DNA of 64,000 nucleotides. Origin: Ralstonia wenshanensis. GTDB lineage: Bacteria; Pseudomonadota; Gammaproteobacteria; Burkholderiales; Burkholderiaceae. This document shows positions 9,423 to 17,303 of the stretch, one piece after another; positions within the stretch are counted from its first letter, which is position 1, and each line of letters starts with the position of its first letter. The translations under genes were made by a program, and so were the position numbers. The DNA is taken from assembly GCF_021173085.1 (NCBI RefSeq), contig NZ_CP076412.1, positions 496,001 to 560,000 of the forward strand. Direction: 5' to 3'. Below the pieces are notes generated by a model, which saw only the letters and a program-made list of their open reading frames with translations, was not told the origin of the DNA and made no database searches.

Positions 9423-9477
9423 AAAAAAAAGAAAGGCGTCCGAGAGCCCGGCTGCATTAGCCAAGGTCTGGGACGCC
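9423..9477 (-). terminator. Intrinsic terminator (attenuator) in the nas operon leader
   Basis: In the minus-strand leader, GGCGTCC pairs with GGACGCC. An inner GGCT-AATGC-AGCC hairpin lies between them, and TTTCTTTTTTTT follows. It sits between the sigma-54 promoter and the first gene and ends only about 22 bases before the transporter start. A terminator in this place would block the operon unless antiterminated, as NasR or NasT ANTAR proteins do for nas leaders in other proteobacteria. Confidence 0.8.
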
Positions 9478-9489
9478 GTTGTCCAAGTA

Positions 9490-9519
9490 GCCCTGAGCAC
9501 CAGGGCCTTCACCACGAAG
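9490..9519 (-). other. Two tandem short hairpins in the nas leader
   Basis: On the minus strand CTTC-GTGGU-type loop-GAAG (9507-9519) is followed directly by GCCCTG-GTGCT-CAGGGC (9490-9506). They lie just ahead of the attenuator. ANTAR antiterminators recognise paired hairpins in this position. The loops here are five bases and do not show the canonical hexaloop with A1 and G4, so recognition by such a protein is uncertain. Confidence 0.4.
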
Positions 9520-9554
9520 AGCACGAATCGCCTTTGACCCGCGCAATGGTGCTA

Positions 9555-9570
9555 TGCAACAGGTATGCCA
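9555..9570 (-). promoter_or_regulatory. Sigma-54 promoter of the nitrate assimilation operon
   Basis: The minus strand reads TGGCATACCTGTTGCA. It has the invariant GG (-24) and GC (-12) with the required 10-base gap, plus TTGC and a 3' A matching the consensus. Transcription would begin near 9544, giving a leader of about 140 bases. It lies upstream of the attenuator and downstream of an NtrC-like site, which fits nitrogen-regulated expression. Confidence 0.8.
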
Positions 9571-9656
9571 GGCGGGCAAAGCCTTGTGCTGTCTGCGTTT
9601 GCGGGAAATTGACCAAGAACCGGCCGGCGCGCGTGCCTCATGCGCGAGCACCGCAT

Positions 9657-9673
9657 CGCACGGTTTCGGTGCA
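9657..9673. promoter_or_regulatory. NtrC-like enhancer site
   Basis: CGCACGGTTTCGGTGCA matches the NtrC dyad TGCAC-N7-GTGCA in all but the first base. Its centre is about 120 bases upstream of the predicted sigma-54 start, a normal enhancer distance. Only one clear site was found. The rest of 9402-9795 holds no gene; it carries this site, the promoter and the leader. Confidence 0.6.
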
Positions 9674-9795
9674 GATACGATTCGTGATGGTGCGGCACAG
9701 CAAATGCGTCGGCCGCCGCCAATGGCGACCAGAGCATCACGTGCAGGACTGATCGGAAGGGAAGCCGCCGACGCTGGTATCGGCAGGTATCGGCG

Positions 9796-10089
9796 TCAGT
9801 AGCCGTTCGTCACGATGGACAGCACCGACAGATCTGGGTGCGTGCCGTCGATGATGCTGCGCGCCACATGGACGGCGTCTTCCACGGCCGCTTCGGGGCT
9901 GCCGAAACTGTCGTTGCCGTCAGCATGGAATGGCACGGCGCGTCCCGGCTGTTGAGGATTCGCGCCGGGGTGACAAACGTAGCCGGTGTAGGTGTAACAA
10001 CCACTGTCGGCCCGGATCGGGCTGGGCGACACGTGAATCTCGAACCCTTCGTAGAGTTCTTGCGGTGCGGTGGTGAGCTGGTCAGACAT
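9796..10089 (-). CDS. Conserved hypothetical protein, 97 aa
   Basis: A small soluble protein of unknown function, divided from the nas operon by that operon's control region. It begins MSDQLTTAPQELYEGF. Recognisable features are two Cys (in GCYTYTGYVCHPG), a run of acidic and small residues, and an amphipathic C-terminal part with AAVEDAVHVARSIID. There is no signal peptide or membrane segment. GAGG lies about nine bases before the ATG. Coding bias matches its neighbours and the frame is open, so it is probably real, but no family name is offered. Confidence 0.65.
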   Translation of the reverse strand: MSDQLTTAPQELYEGFEIHVSPSPIRADSGCYTYTGYVCHPGANPQQPGRAVPFHADGNDSFGSPEAAVEDAVHVARSIIDGTHPDLSVLSIVTNGY

Positions 10090-10250
10090 GGTGGCCTCGC
10101 TGGGTTAGCGTGTACCTGCCGGGCCGGCGCTTGTGGCGCGGCACAGCTGCCCTTGGTTCAACCAGTCTAGGTGATGGGATGCATGTTGAAATCCGGCGGT
10201 TGGATGACTCTGCCATCCACCGCCGTTCGTGGGACTGGTGCTGCCTTGCG

Positions 10251-10505
10251 CTATGCGCGCTTGATGAGCCGGATGATGAACAGCAGGATCACCGCGCCGA
10301 TCACCGCCGTGATGATCGAGCCGATCCACCCGCCGCCCAGCGAGATGCCAAGCACCCCAGCCAGCCATCCGCCGATGAACGCACCGACGATGCCGACCAC
10401 GATGTCGACAAAGATGCCGAAACCGCCGCCCTTGACCAGGATGCCGGCCAGCCAACCCGCTACCGCGCCGATGATCAACCAGGCAATCAAACCGTGTGAG
10501 GCCAT
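10251..10505 (-). CDS. GlsB/YeaQ/YmgE family stress-response membrane protein
   Basis: An 84-residue, almost wholly hydrophobic protein of the transglycosylase-associated (YeaQ/YmgE) family, predicted to span the inner membrane three times. The glycine-rich pattern WLIIGAVAGWLAG, IVGAFIGGWLAGVLGI and the basic tail LIKRA are typical. Members are often induced in stress or stationary phase; the biochemical role is not settled. GGAG precedes the ATG. It appears to be a single-gene unit. Confidence 0.9.
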   Translation of the reverse strand: MASHGLIAWLIIGAVAGWLAGILVKGGGFGIFVDIVVGIVGAFIGGWLAGVLGISLGGGWIGSIITAVIGAVILLFIIRLIKRA

Positions 10506-10617
10506 GTTCGCGCTCCAATGAATGTGCGTTTTGAGGGACGTTACCGCACAGGCATAGTAGGCGAAGACCGCACAATCGCGATGCGGCGTTCACACGGTTT
10601 TTGCAATTGCATCGTGT

Positions 10618-12162
10618 TCAACGGAACACGTTGACCGCCTCCACCAGCCGTGTCGCCTGGATGCGCAAGCCCTCGGCCGCCGCCGCGCTCTGGCCCACTA
10701 GCGTGGCGTTCTCCTGCGTGACCTGATCCAGATGGTTGACTGCCTGACTGACCTGCGTGATGCCGTCGGTCTGCTGCGCCGTCGCCAGGCTGATGTCGGC
10801 GATCATGGCGGAGACCTTTTTGACCTGCTCGACGATGTCGTCCATGGTCTTGCCTGCATCGTCCACCAGCCGCGCGCCCGATTCGACCTTGTCAACGCTG
10901 GTGCCGATCAGCTCTTTGATCTCCTTGGCCGCGCCGGCGCTGCGCTGCGCAAGCGCGCGCACCTCGCCCGCCACGACAGCAAAGCCCCGCCCTTGTTCGC
11001 CAGCACGCGCGGCTTCCACGGCGGCATTGAGTGCCAGGATGTTGGTCTGGAAGGCAATGCTGTCGATCACGCCGATGATGTCGGCAATCTGCTTGGCACT
11101 CTGCGTGATGGCGCTCATGGTGGCCACCACCTGCTCCATGGCACGGCCGCCGTTGACCGCCGCCTGCGTGGCCGCGCCCGACAGCGTATTCGCCTGCCCC
11201 GCCGTCTCTGCATTGCTGGCCACCGTGGCCGTCATCTGCGTCATCGAGCTGGAGGTTTCTTCCAGGCTCGCAGCAGCCTGCTCGGTGCGGGTGTTGATGT
11301 TGCCGTTGCCCTCAGCGATCTCCTGGCTGGCCGACTGCACGTTGACGACTTGCTCGGCCACATCATCGATCAACCAGCGGAACATCAGCCCCAGCTGGCT
11401 GACCGTGCGCAACGTCATGCCGATCTCGTCCACGCGGTCTGCGATGGCGACTTTCCGGCTCTCCCCCGAGGCCACGCTCAGCGCCAGCTCCTGCAGCTTT
11501 TCGAGTGGCGTGGCGATCTGCACCTTCAATGACCACGACGCCAGCGCCAGGGCCACGAGCAACGCGCCGGCAAAACCACCGAGCGCCGCACCGGAGAGGC
11601 CAAACGCCCACGCTACCGCCAGCAACGCGGGCAGCAATGTGAGAAAGGTGAGCCGGATGCGCCAGCGCACCGGCATCAGCTGGAACACCGAACGCCAGGC
11701 CATCAAGCCCGTTCGCACGATCAGGCCCTTGTGAAACTTGCGGCTGCCCGCCTGACCAGTGCGGAAATCCTTGTAGAGCGCTTCGGCCGCGGCGATTTCC
11801 TCGCGCGTGGGCTTGGTGCGCACCGACATATAGCCGCTGACCCGTCCGTTACGCACCACGGGCGTGGCGTTGGCACGCACCCAATAATGATCGCCATTCT
11901 TGCGGCGGTTCTTGACCAGCGCCGTCCATGGCTGCCCCGCCTTGAGCGTGGCCCACATATCGGCAAATGCCTCGGTTGGCATATCGGGGTGACGCACGAT
12001 GTTATGTGGCTGGCCCTCGATCTCTTCGCGGGAAAAACCGCTCACCTCCACAAACGCTGCATTCGCATAGGCGATGTAGCTCTGGGTGTCGGTGGTCGAC
12101 ATGAGCGTGGCGTTGTCCGGGAACTCGTATTCGCGCTGGGTAACTGGTTCGTTGACACGCAT
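10618..12162 (-). CDS. aer: Aer-type aerotaxis receptor (PAS, MCP signalling domain)
   Basis: A 514-residue energy or oxygen taxis receptor. The N-terminal PAS domain (about residues 10-120) is close to Escherichia coli Aer, with [24 protein letters not shown] and [15 protein letters not shown] motifs that form the FAD pocket in Aer. Two adjacent membrane segments (about 170-215) follow, then a HAMP-like linker. The cytoplasmic methyl-accepting domain has the conserved hairpin tip ([20 protein letters not shown]). It should signal to CheA/CheW, which are not in the window. AAGGAG precedes the ATG, and a FliA-like promoter lies upstream. Confidence 0.92.
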   Translation of the reverse strand: MRVNEPVTQREYEFPDNATLMSTTDTQSYIAYANAAFVEVSGFSREEIEGQPHNIVRHPDMPTEAFADMWATLKAGQPWTALVKNRRKNGDHYWVRANATPVVRNGRVSGYMSVRTKPTREEIAAAEALYKDFRTGQAGSRKFHKGLIVRTGLMAWRSVFQLMPVRWRIRLTFLTLLPALLAVAWAFGLSGAALGGFAGALLVALALASWSLKVQIATPLEKLQELALSVASGESRKVAIADRVDEIGMTLRTVSQLGLMFRWLIDDVAEQVVNVQSASQEIAEGNGNINTRTEQAAASLEETSSSMTQMTATVASNAETAGQANTLSGAATQAAVNGGRAMEQVVATMSAITQSAKQIADIIGVIDSIAFQTNILALNAAVEAARAGEQGRGFAVVAGEVRALAQRSAGAAKEIKELIGTSVDKVESGARLVDDAGKTMDDIVEQVKKVSAMIADISLATAQQTDGITQVSQAVNHLDQVTQENATLVGQSAAAAEGLRIQATRLVEAVNVFR

Positions 12163-12198
12163 GGGGGATTCTCCTTTGCTGATTTACTTCGCAAGGGA

Positions 12199-12225
12199 TT
12201 ATCGGCACATAGCTGGATTTATTAA
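12199..12225 (-). promoter_or_regulatory. FliA (sigma-28)-like promoter for the aer gene
   Basis: The minus strand has GCCGATAA (12199-12206), an exact sigma-28 -10 element. TTAA lies 15 bases further upstream (12222-12225, consensus TAAA). It is about 40 bases ahead of the receptor start, which suits co-regulation with flagellar and chemotaxis genes. A second CCGATAA on the plus strand (12228-12234) makes an inverted pair. Confidence 0.55.
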
Positions 12226-12286
12226 GACCGATAACCCCGTTCTGCACCCCACACCCATACACCTGCCCGAGCAGATACTGCTTCAT

Positions 12287-12301
12287 TGAAAATGATTCTT
12301 A
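12287..12301. promoter_or_regulatory. Possible Fur box
   Basis: TGAAAATGATTCTTA matches the 7-1-7 Fur consensus at most positions. It lies in the roughly 420-bp gap (12163-12584) between the divergent aer and GbsR/cyd units. The rest of the gap is AT-rich with promoter-like stretches near 12390-12430. Neither neighbour is a classic iron gene, so this call is tentative. Confidence 0.3.
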
Positions 12302-12566
12302 TCTGCTTTGCCCGCGCTCTTGCTCGTTAATCTCAGCAAACGATGCGAACGAATGTCGTACGCCTAGTCCGGCAATACCTTATCCGCGTTAATTATTGGC
12401 GGATAAATAAGATAAAAGCGTGATATTGAGGCGACACACGTTTTCTTGTGAATCCATCTCACACTTGAAGCATCTTCGGCCGCGGGCAGCGTCCCACGCC
12501 CGCCGCGACAGCGCGTCACATCCCAAGGGCCGCAACGGAGGCTAAACTTTCAGAAATTCCTAAAAA

Positions 12567-12580
12567 TTGAGAAAGATCAA
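12567..12580. promoter_or_regulatory. FNR/ANR-like box immediately before the GbsR-type regulator
   Basis: TTGAGAAAGATCAA matches TTGAT-N4-ATCAA with one mismatch. Only four bases separate it from the ATG at 12585, so it overlaps the ribosome-binding region. If functional it would act as a repressor site or serve an internal start, not as a standard activator site. FNR-family control of CIO-type oxidases is known in other proteobacteria. Confidence 0.35.
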
Positions 12581-12584
12581 AACA

Positions 12585-13145
12585 ATGCAACTCTCTCCCT
12601 TGAAACAGCGCTTCGTCCTGCATTTCGGCGAGATGGGCAGCCGCTGGGGCATCAATCGCACCGTCGGGCAGATCTACGCGCTGCTCTACGCCGCGCGCGA
12701 GCCGATCAACGCGGACGAGATCGCCGAGGCGCTGGGCTTCTCCCGTTCGAACGTGAGCATCGGGCTGAAGGAACTGGAGTCTTGGAAGCTCGTGCGGCTG
12801 TCGCACAAGCCGGGCGACCGGCGCGAATACTTCTCCGCCCCGGACGACATCTGGACCATCTTCCGCACACTGGCCGAAGAGCGCCGCAAGCGCGAGATCG
12901 ACCCCACGCTCTCGCTGCTGCGCGACGTGATGCTCGAATCCCCCACCGACCCGGATGACCGCCACGCCCAGGCGCGCATGAAAGAGATGTATCAGCTCAT
13001 CACGCTCATGACCACCTGGTTTGACGACGTGCAGAAGCTTGACGCCGAATCGTTGCAGCAACTCATGAAGATGGGCTCCAAGGTGCACAAGCTGCTGGAA
13101 ATGAAGAACAAGCTTGCCGTCGTCGTTGGCGGCAAATCGAAGTAG
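12585..13145 (+). CDS. GbsR/MarR family transcriptional regulator
   Basis: A 186-residue winged-helix regulator. The N-terminal half has a MarR-like DNA-binding domain (INRTVGQIYALLYAAREPINADEIAEAL, then the recognition helix SRSNVSIGLKEL at about 52-63). The C-terminal half is helical and likely dimerises. It lies 18 bases upstream of cydA in the same direction, so it probably controls, and is cotranscribed with, the oxidase genes. A TTG six codons upstream is in frame but falls in the FNR-like site. The ATG with GAGAAAG ahead is preferred. Confidence 0.85.
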   Translation: MQLSPLKQRFVLHFGEMGSRWGINRTVGQIYALLYAAREPINADEIAEALGFSRSNVSIGLKELESWKLVRLSHKPGDRREYFSAPDDIWTIFRTLAEERRKREIDPTLSLLRDVMLESPTDPDDRHAQARMKEMYQLITLMTTWFDDVQKLDAESLQQLMKMGSKVHKLLEMKNKLAVVVGGKSK

Positions 13146-13163
13146 CCCGTATCCAGAAAAACC

Positions 13164-14537
13164 ATGTCGCTCGATCCCGTTGTCCTGGCGCGCATCCAGT
13201 TTGGCGCCAACATCACGTTCCACATCCTCTTTCCCACCATCAGCATCGCGCTTGCATGGGTGCTGCTGTTCTTCAAGCTGCGCTATCGCAAGACCGGTAG
13301 CGAGGCCTGGATGGCCGCATACCGCCTTTGGGTAAAGGTCTTTGCATTGACGTTCGCGCTGGGCGTGGTGTCCGGCGTGACGATGAGCTTTCAGTTCGGC
13401 ACGAACTGGCCGGGCTACATGAATACCGTCGGCAACATCGCCGGGCCGCTGCTGGCGTATGAGGTGCTGACGGCGTTCTTTCTGGAGGCCAGCTTCCTCG
13501 GGATCATGCTGTTCGGCACGGGCCGCGTAAGCCCGCGCATCCACACATTCGCGACGTTCCTGGTGGCGCTCGGCACGACCATCTCGGTGTTCTGGATCAT
13601 CGCGCTCAACTCGTGGATGCAGACACCGGCCGGCTACGTGATGATCGACGGCCGCGCGCATCCGCAAAGCTGGCTAGCGATCATCTTCAACCCGTCGTTT
13701 CCGTACCGGTTCACGCACATGCTGCTGGCCTCGGGCCTGACGGTGTCGTTCCTGTTGGCCGGGGTATCGGCCTACCGCTGGCTGCGCAACGACCGCGGTG
13801 GCGATGTGCGTGCGGCGCTCAAGACGGGCGTAGTGCTTGCCGCCATGTTGATACCGCTGCAGATTGCCGCCGGCGATGCGCACGGTCTCAACACACTGGA
13901 GCATCAACCGGCCAAGCTGGCCGCGATGGAAGGCATCTGGAAAACCGAACGCGGCGTGCCCGCCGTGCTGTTCGGTATTCCCGATGCGGCTTCGCACAGC
14001 AACCGCTATGAGATCGCGGTGCCGAAGCTGGCGTCGCTGTATCTCACGCATTCGCTTGATGGCGAAGTGCGAGGGCTCGACCAGTTCGACCAGCATCCGC
14101 CCGTGCTGCCGGTGTTCTTTGCCTTCCGCCTGATGGTGGGCGTGGGGCTGCTGATGCTGGCGGTGTCATGGACCAGCGCCTGGCGCCTTCGCCGCAATGG
14201 TGAACTGCCGAACTGGCTGGCACGCGCGCTCGTCGCCATGACGTTCTCGGGCTGGGTGGCCGTGGTGGCCGGCTGGTACGTGACCGAGATTGGCCGCCAG
14301 CCGTGGCTTGTCTATGGCGTGCTGACCACCGCGCAGGCTGCGTCTTCCGTGCCCGCGCGGATGATCGGCAGCACGCTGGCGATGTATCTCGCGCTGTACG
14401 CGTTCCTCATCGCCTCCTACATCGGCGTGGTCTTCTATCTGGCCCGCAAGGCCGGTGGCGCCATCGACCCGACGGACGCCGACATTCCCGGCAAGCACAC
14501 CACTCAATTTTCTGCGACCCTCGCGAGCCACGCATGA
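13164..14537 (+). CDS. cydA: Cyanide-insensitive (bd-type) ubiquinol oxidase subunit I
   Basis: Catalytic subunit of a bd-family quinol oxidase that reduces oxygen to water at low oxygen or when haem-copper oxidases are inhibited. The 457-residue protein shows the CydA landmarks: an early His in ITFHILFP, the FQFGTNWPGY motif and the TAFFLEASFLGIM glutamate cluster. It is short and lacks the long Q-loop insertion of E. coli CydA, as in CIO-type enzymes. It overlaps cydB by ATGA and sits downstream of a GbsR-type regulator. Confidence 0.94.
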   Translation: MSLDPVVLARIQFGANITFHILFPTISIALAWVLLFFKLRYRKTGSEAWMAAYRLWVKVFALTFALGVVSGVTMSFQFGTNWPGYMNTVGNIAGPLLAYEVLTAFFLEASFLGIMLFGTGRVSPRIHTFATFLVALGTTISVFWIIALNSWMQTPAGYVMIDGRAHPQSWLAIIFNPSFPYRFTHMLLASGLTVSFLLAGVSAYRWLRNDRGGDVRAALKTGVVLAAMLIPLQIAAGDAHGLNTLEHQPAKLAAMEGIWKTERGVPAVLFGIPDAASHSNRYEIAVPKLASLYLTHSLDGEVRGLDQFDQHPPVLPVFFAFRLMVGVGLLMLAVSWTSAWRLRRNGELPNWLARALVAMTFSGWVAVVAGWYVTEIGRQPWLVYGVLTTAQAASSVPARMIGSTLAMYLALYAFLIASYIGVVFYLARKAGGAIDPTDADIPGKHTTQFSATLASHA

Positions 14538-15565
14538 GCACCATCCCTGATCTCACCCAACCCGCCGGCTGGCTGCCGGTGGTCTTCATGGCCCTGATGG
14601 GGATTGCCGTGCTGGCCTACGTCGTGCTCGACGGCTATGACCTGGGCGTCGGCATCCTGCTGCGCCGCGCCGACGACGCCGAGAAAGACACCATGATCGC
14701 CTCGATCGGCCCGTTCTGGGACGCCAACGAAACCTGGCTCGTGCTCGGGGTCGGGCTGCTGCTCGTGGCGTTTCCCGCCGCACATGGAGAGATCCTGGGC
14801 GCGCTGTATCTGCCGGTGGCGCTGATGCTGTTCGGCCTCATCCTGCGTGGCGTGGCATTCGATTTTCGCGTCAAGGCGCGCGCGCACCACAAGCCGTGGT
14901 GGAACCGCGCGTTCTATGCGGGCTCCGTCATCGCCACCGCTGCGCAAGGCCTGATGCTCGGGTTGTACATCACGGGCTTCCAGTACGACGCCGCCAACGT
15001 CGTCTTTGCGATCTGCACGGCGGGCGGCCTCATTGCCGGCTACCTGCTGCTAGGCGCAACGTGGCTCATCATGAAGACGGAAGGCGCGCTGCAATTGCGC
15101 GCGGTGCAGTGGGCACGCGGCAGCCTGTGGTTCACCGCGCTGGGCGTGGCCGCCGTGTCGCTCGCAACGCCGTGGGTCAGCACACGCGTGTTCGACAAGT
15201 GGTTTGCGCTGCCGAACATCATCCTGCTGGCGCCCGTGCCGCTGGTGACCATCGTGCTGTTCCTGCTGATCGACTGGGTACTTCGCCGCCTGCCGCAGCA
15301 GATTGCCAAGGGCGATGAACATCTGATCTGGGCGCCGTTCGTCGGCACCGGCGCCATCTTTCTGCTGGCCTTCAACGGCCTGGCCTACAGCCTCTTCCCC
15401 TATCTTGTGGTGGACAGGCTCGACATCTGGCAAGCCGCCAGCGCGCCGGAATCGCTCGAGTTCATGCTGGTGGGCGTGGCCATCGTGCTGCCGACCATCG
15501 TCGGCTACACGATCTACTCGTACAAGGTGTTCCACGGCAAGGCGACGGAGCTGCGGTACTACTGA
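14534..15565 (+). CDS. cydB: Cyanide-insensitive (bd-type) ubiquinol oxidase subunit II
   Basis: Structural partner of CydA. The 343-residue protein has about eight membrane segments. The N-terminal LDGYDLGVGILL and FWDANETWLVLGVGLLLVAFP motifs and the ALYLPVALMLFGLILRG segment are characteristic of CydB. The start is set by the ATGA overlap with the cydA stop, which implies translational coupling; longer upstream openings in this frame run through cydA and are not used. No CydX-like small subunit is evident downstream. Confidence 0.94.
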   Translation: MSTIPDLTQPAGWLPVVFMALMGIAVLAYVVLDGYDLGVGILLRRADDAEKDTMIASIGPFWDANETWLVLGVGLLLVAFPAAHGEILGALYLPVALMLFGLILRGVAFDFRVKARAHHKPWWNRAFYAGSVIATAAQGLMLGLYITGFQYDAANVVFAICTAGGLIAGYLLLGATWLIMKTEGALQLRAVQWARGSLWFTALGVAAVSLATPWVSTRVFDKWFALPNIILLAPVPLVTIVLFLLIDWVLRRLPQQIAKGDEHLIWAPFVGTGAIFLLAFNGLAYSLFPYLVVDRLDIWQAASAPESLEFMLVGVAIVLPTIVGYTIYSYKVFHGKATELRYY

Positions 15566-15627
15566 GATTGACCAGGTAGCGGGCAGGCGTTTAGGCTCAT
15601 CGGCTCAGTCACCCGCCCGCAAACAAC

Positions 15628-15933
15628 ATGATCACCTGCTATATCCGCTACATCGTCAACCCCGCCCGACTCCGCGAGTTCGAGACCTACGGCAAGATGT
15701 GGATTCCATTGGTCGAGAAGTTCGGCGGCAAACACCACGGCTACTTCCTGCCGTCGGAAGGTGCCAGCAATGTCGCGCTGGCATTGTTCTCGTTCCCGAG
15801 TCTGGCGGCCTATGAGGTCTATCGGGAACGCTCGAAGAGCGACCCCGATTGCGTGGCGGCCTTCCAGTATGCAGACGACACCGGCTGCATCGTCAGCTAC
15901 GAGCGCAGCTTCTTCCGTCCGGTATTTTCCTGA
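15628..15933 (+). CDS. NIPSNAP family protein
   Basis: A 101-residue cytoplasmic protein of the NIPSNAP/ferredoxin-like dimeric barrel superfamily. Typical features are the opening MITCYIRYIVNPARLREFE, a central GGKHHGYFLPSEG, and a closing YERSFFRPVF. Its role is unknown; relatives are small dimeric proteins sometimes linked to catabolism. It follows cydB by about 60 bases that include a GCGGGC/GCCCGC inverted repeat, so cotranscription is possible but not certain. It converges with the LuxR-type gene. Confidence 0.88.
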   Translation: MITCYIRYIVNPARLREFETYGKMWIPLVEKFGGKHHGYFLPSEGASNVALALFSFPSLAAYEVYRERSKSDPDCVAAFQYADDTGCIVSYERSFFRPVFS

Positions 15934-15940
15934 CAGCCGT

Positions 15941-17059
15941 CTAGCGTTGCGGCCTGTGCTGCGACAGCACCCACAGCATTGCGCCCACGGCCTCCGCCTG
16001 CGAGCGCGTGCAGGTCTTTTCGAAGATGGCCCGTAGCTGCGAGCGCACTGTCGACATGGCGACGTTGGCGTCGGCCGCGTATTCGTCGGGCGTCTTACCG
16101 GCGATCAGCGCTTCGCCCACCGCCGCCTCAGCGGCCGACAAGCCGAAGGCCTGGCGCAATTGCATGGCCGTCACCGGTGCGGCATCGCCCTTGCGGCGCG
16201 CTGTAACAAGCATGGCGGCATCGCCAAACGCGGCATGCGCGGCATTGGCGGGCAATTGCGAAATACCGAGGAAGACTTCGTGCGCCGAGCCGAGCGCCGG
16301 CCGCACGGCAAAGCTCTCGCCCTTGCGTGACTTGGCCACCCGCGCCAGCGCGGCTTGCAACCCATCGTTGTCGGCAGCAAACGCTGCAGTCAGTCGGCCG
16401 TGCTCCAGCCGCAGGCAAGTCGATGCGCGCAGCAACGCTTCGGCCTGTTCGTTGGCAAACAGCACACGCTGATCCCGCCCGAGTGCGAACACGGCCAGCC
16501 CAAGCTGCTCCATCAATTCGGCGCCGAGTGCGGCATCACGATGCAGGACGCGCGTGTCCTGCCAGAGATTGATAGTGCGCTGCAGGTGACCGGTCATGCC
16601 GGCAGCCGTGGCGCGCTCCTCATCCGAAAACGGAGCGCGGCCGTTCGCGCGCAGCATGCCCAGCAGGATGTCGCTGCCGCCGGGACGCGCCAGCCGCACG
16701 CCCATCAGGTAGCGGAATCCCGACGGAAGCTGAAAGTCCTGGTAGAACTCGCTGCGCTCGACGTAGGCATCGGACACGTAGTCCTGGCAGAACGCAAATT
16801 CGCCTTGCGCGGCACGCTCGACATGCTCGCGCCGCGGATCTAGCGCGCCGTAGTACTGGTCGTAGCGGGCAATGACATCGTCCCACCCCCGCCCAGGGGA
16901 GTAAGTCGAAAGGTGTGGTGCGTTGCGAACGGGGTCCCAACTGAACATGTGGAACACGTTGGCGCCTAGCGCTTCGGTGACGTCGTGAAACACTTCCAGG
17001 AAACCATCCTGCGTCACCGCAGCTTCGTACAGATCACCGATGAGCTGGTCTTTGAGCAC
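15941..17059 (-). CDS. LuxR-type helix-turn-helix transcriptional regulator
   Basis: A 372-residue regulator with a LuxR/FixJ-type DNA-binding domain at the C-terminus (about 305-365: LSAAEAAVGEALIAGKTPDEYA, then STVRSQLRAIFEKT). The N-terminal two-thirds resembles PAS/GAF-like sensor regions, with VFALGRDQRVLFANEQAEALL near 190-210 being PAS-like. It lacks a receiver aspartate motif and a clear acyl-homoserine-lactone pocket, so the signal is unknown. It is divergent from the large lipoprotein gene and may regulate it through the dyad at 17184-17213. Confidence 0.82.
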   Translation of the reverse strand: MLKDQLIGDLYEAAVTQDGFLEVFHDVTEALGANVFHMFSWDPVRNAPHLSTYSPGRGWDDVIARYDQYYGALDPRREHVERAAQGEFAFCQDYVSDAYVERSEFYQDFQLPSGFRYLMGVRLARPGGSDILLGMLRANGRAPFSDEERATAAGMTGHLQRTINLWQDTRVLHRDAALGAELMEQLGLAVFALGRDQRVLFANEQAEALLRASTCLRLEHGRLTAAFAADNDGLQAALARVAKSRKGESFAVRPALGSAHEVFLGISQLPANAAHAAFGDAAMLVTARRKGDAAPVTAMQLRQAFGLSAAEAAVGEALIAGKTPDEYAADANVAMSTVRSQLRAIFEKTCTRSQAEAVGAMLWVLSQHRPQR

Positions 17060-17183
17060 ACTTCCCTCCCCCGAAGGATGGCTGTCTGGCCATGGCGCCC
17101 GCCTTGCTCACCCAGTGCAAACAAAGTGGCAGCGGACATGTTGTGCGTGCAAACGTAGCACGCGCGTGCGCCGATCAACATCG

Positions 17184-17213
17184 TTCATTTGGCGGCGCTT
17201 TCCTCCAAATGAA
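17184..17213. promoter_or_regulatory. Inverted repeat, candidate operator
   Basis: TTCATTTGG (17184-17192) and CCAAATGAA (17205-17213) form a perfect 9-bp dyad with a 12-base spacer. It lies between the divergent LuxR-type regulator and the lipoprotein gene. The size and symmetry fit a dimeric regulator site. Confidence 0.45.
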
Positions 17214-17303
17214 TGATGCGGGCGCCTGGGGCGCGCTTCGAGAATCTCCGTGCCGAATAACGGCGTCGCATGCACGGCGCAACCACGATCCAGGGAGGAC
17301 TCC

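Noticed and set aside
9457-9651. A 64-codon minus-strand frame across the nas promoter and leader
   Set aside because: It overlaps the sigma-54 promoter and attenuator and shows no protein-like features.
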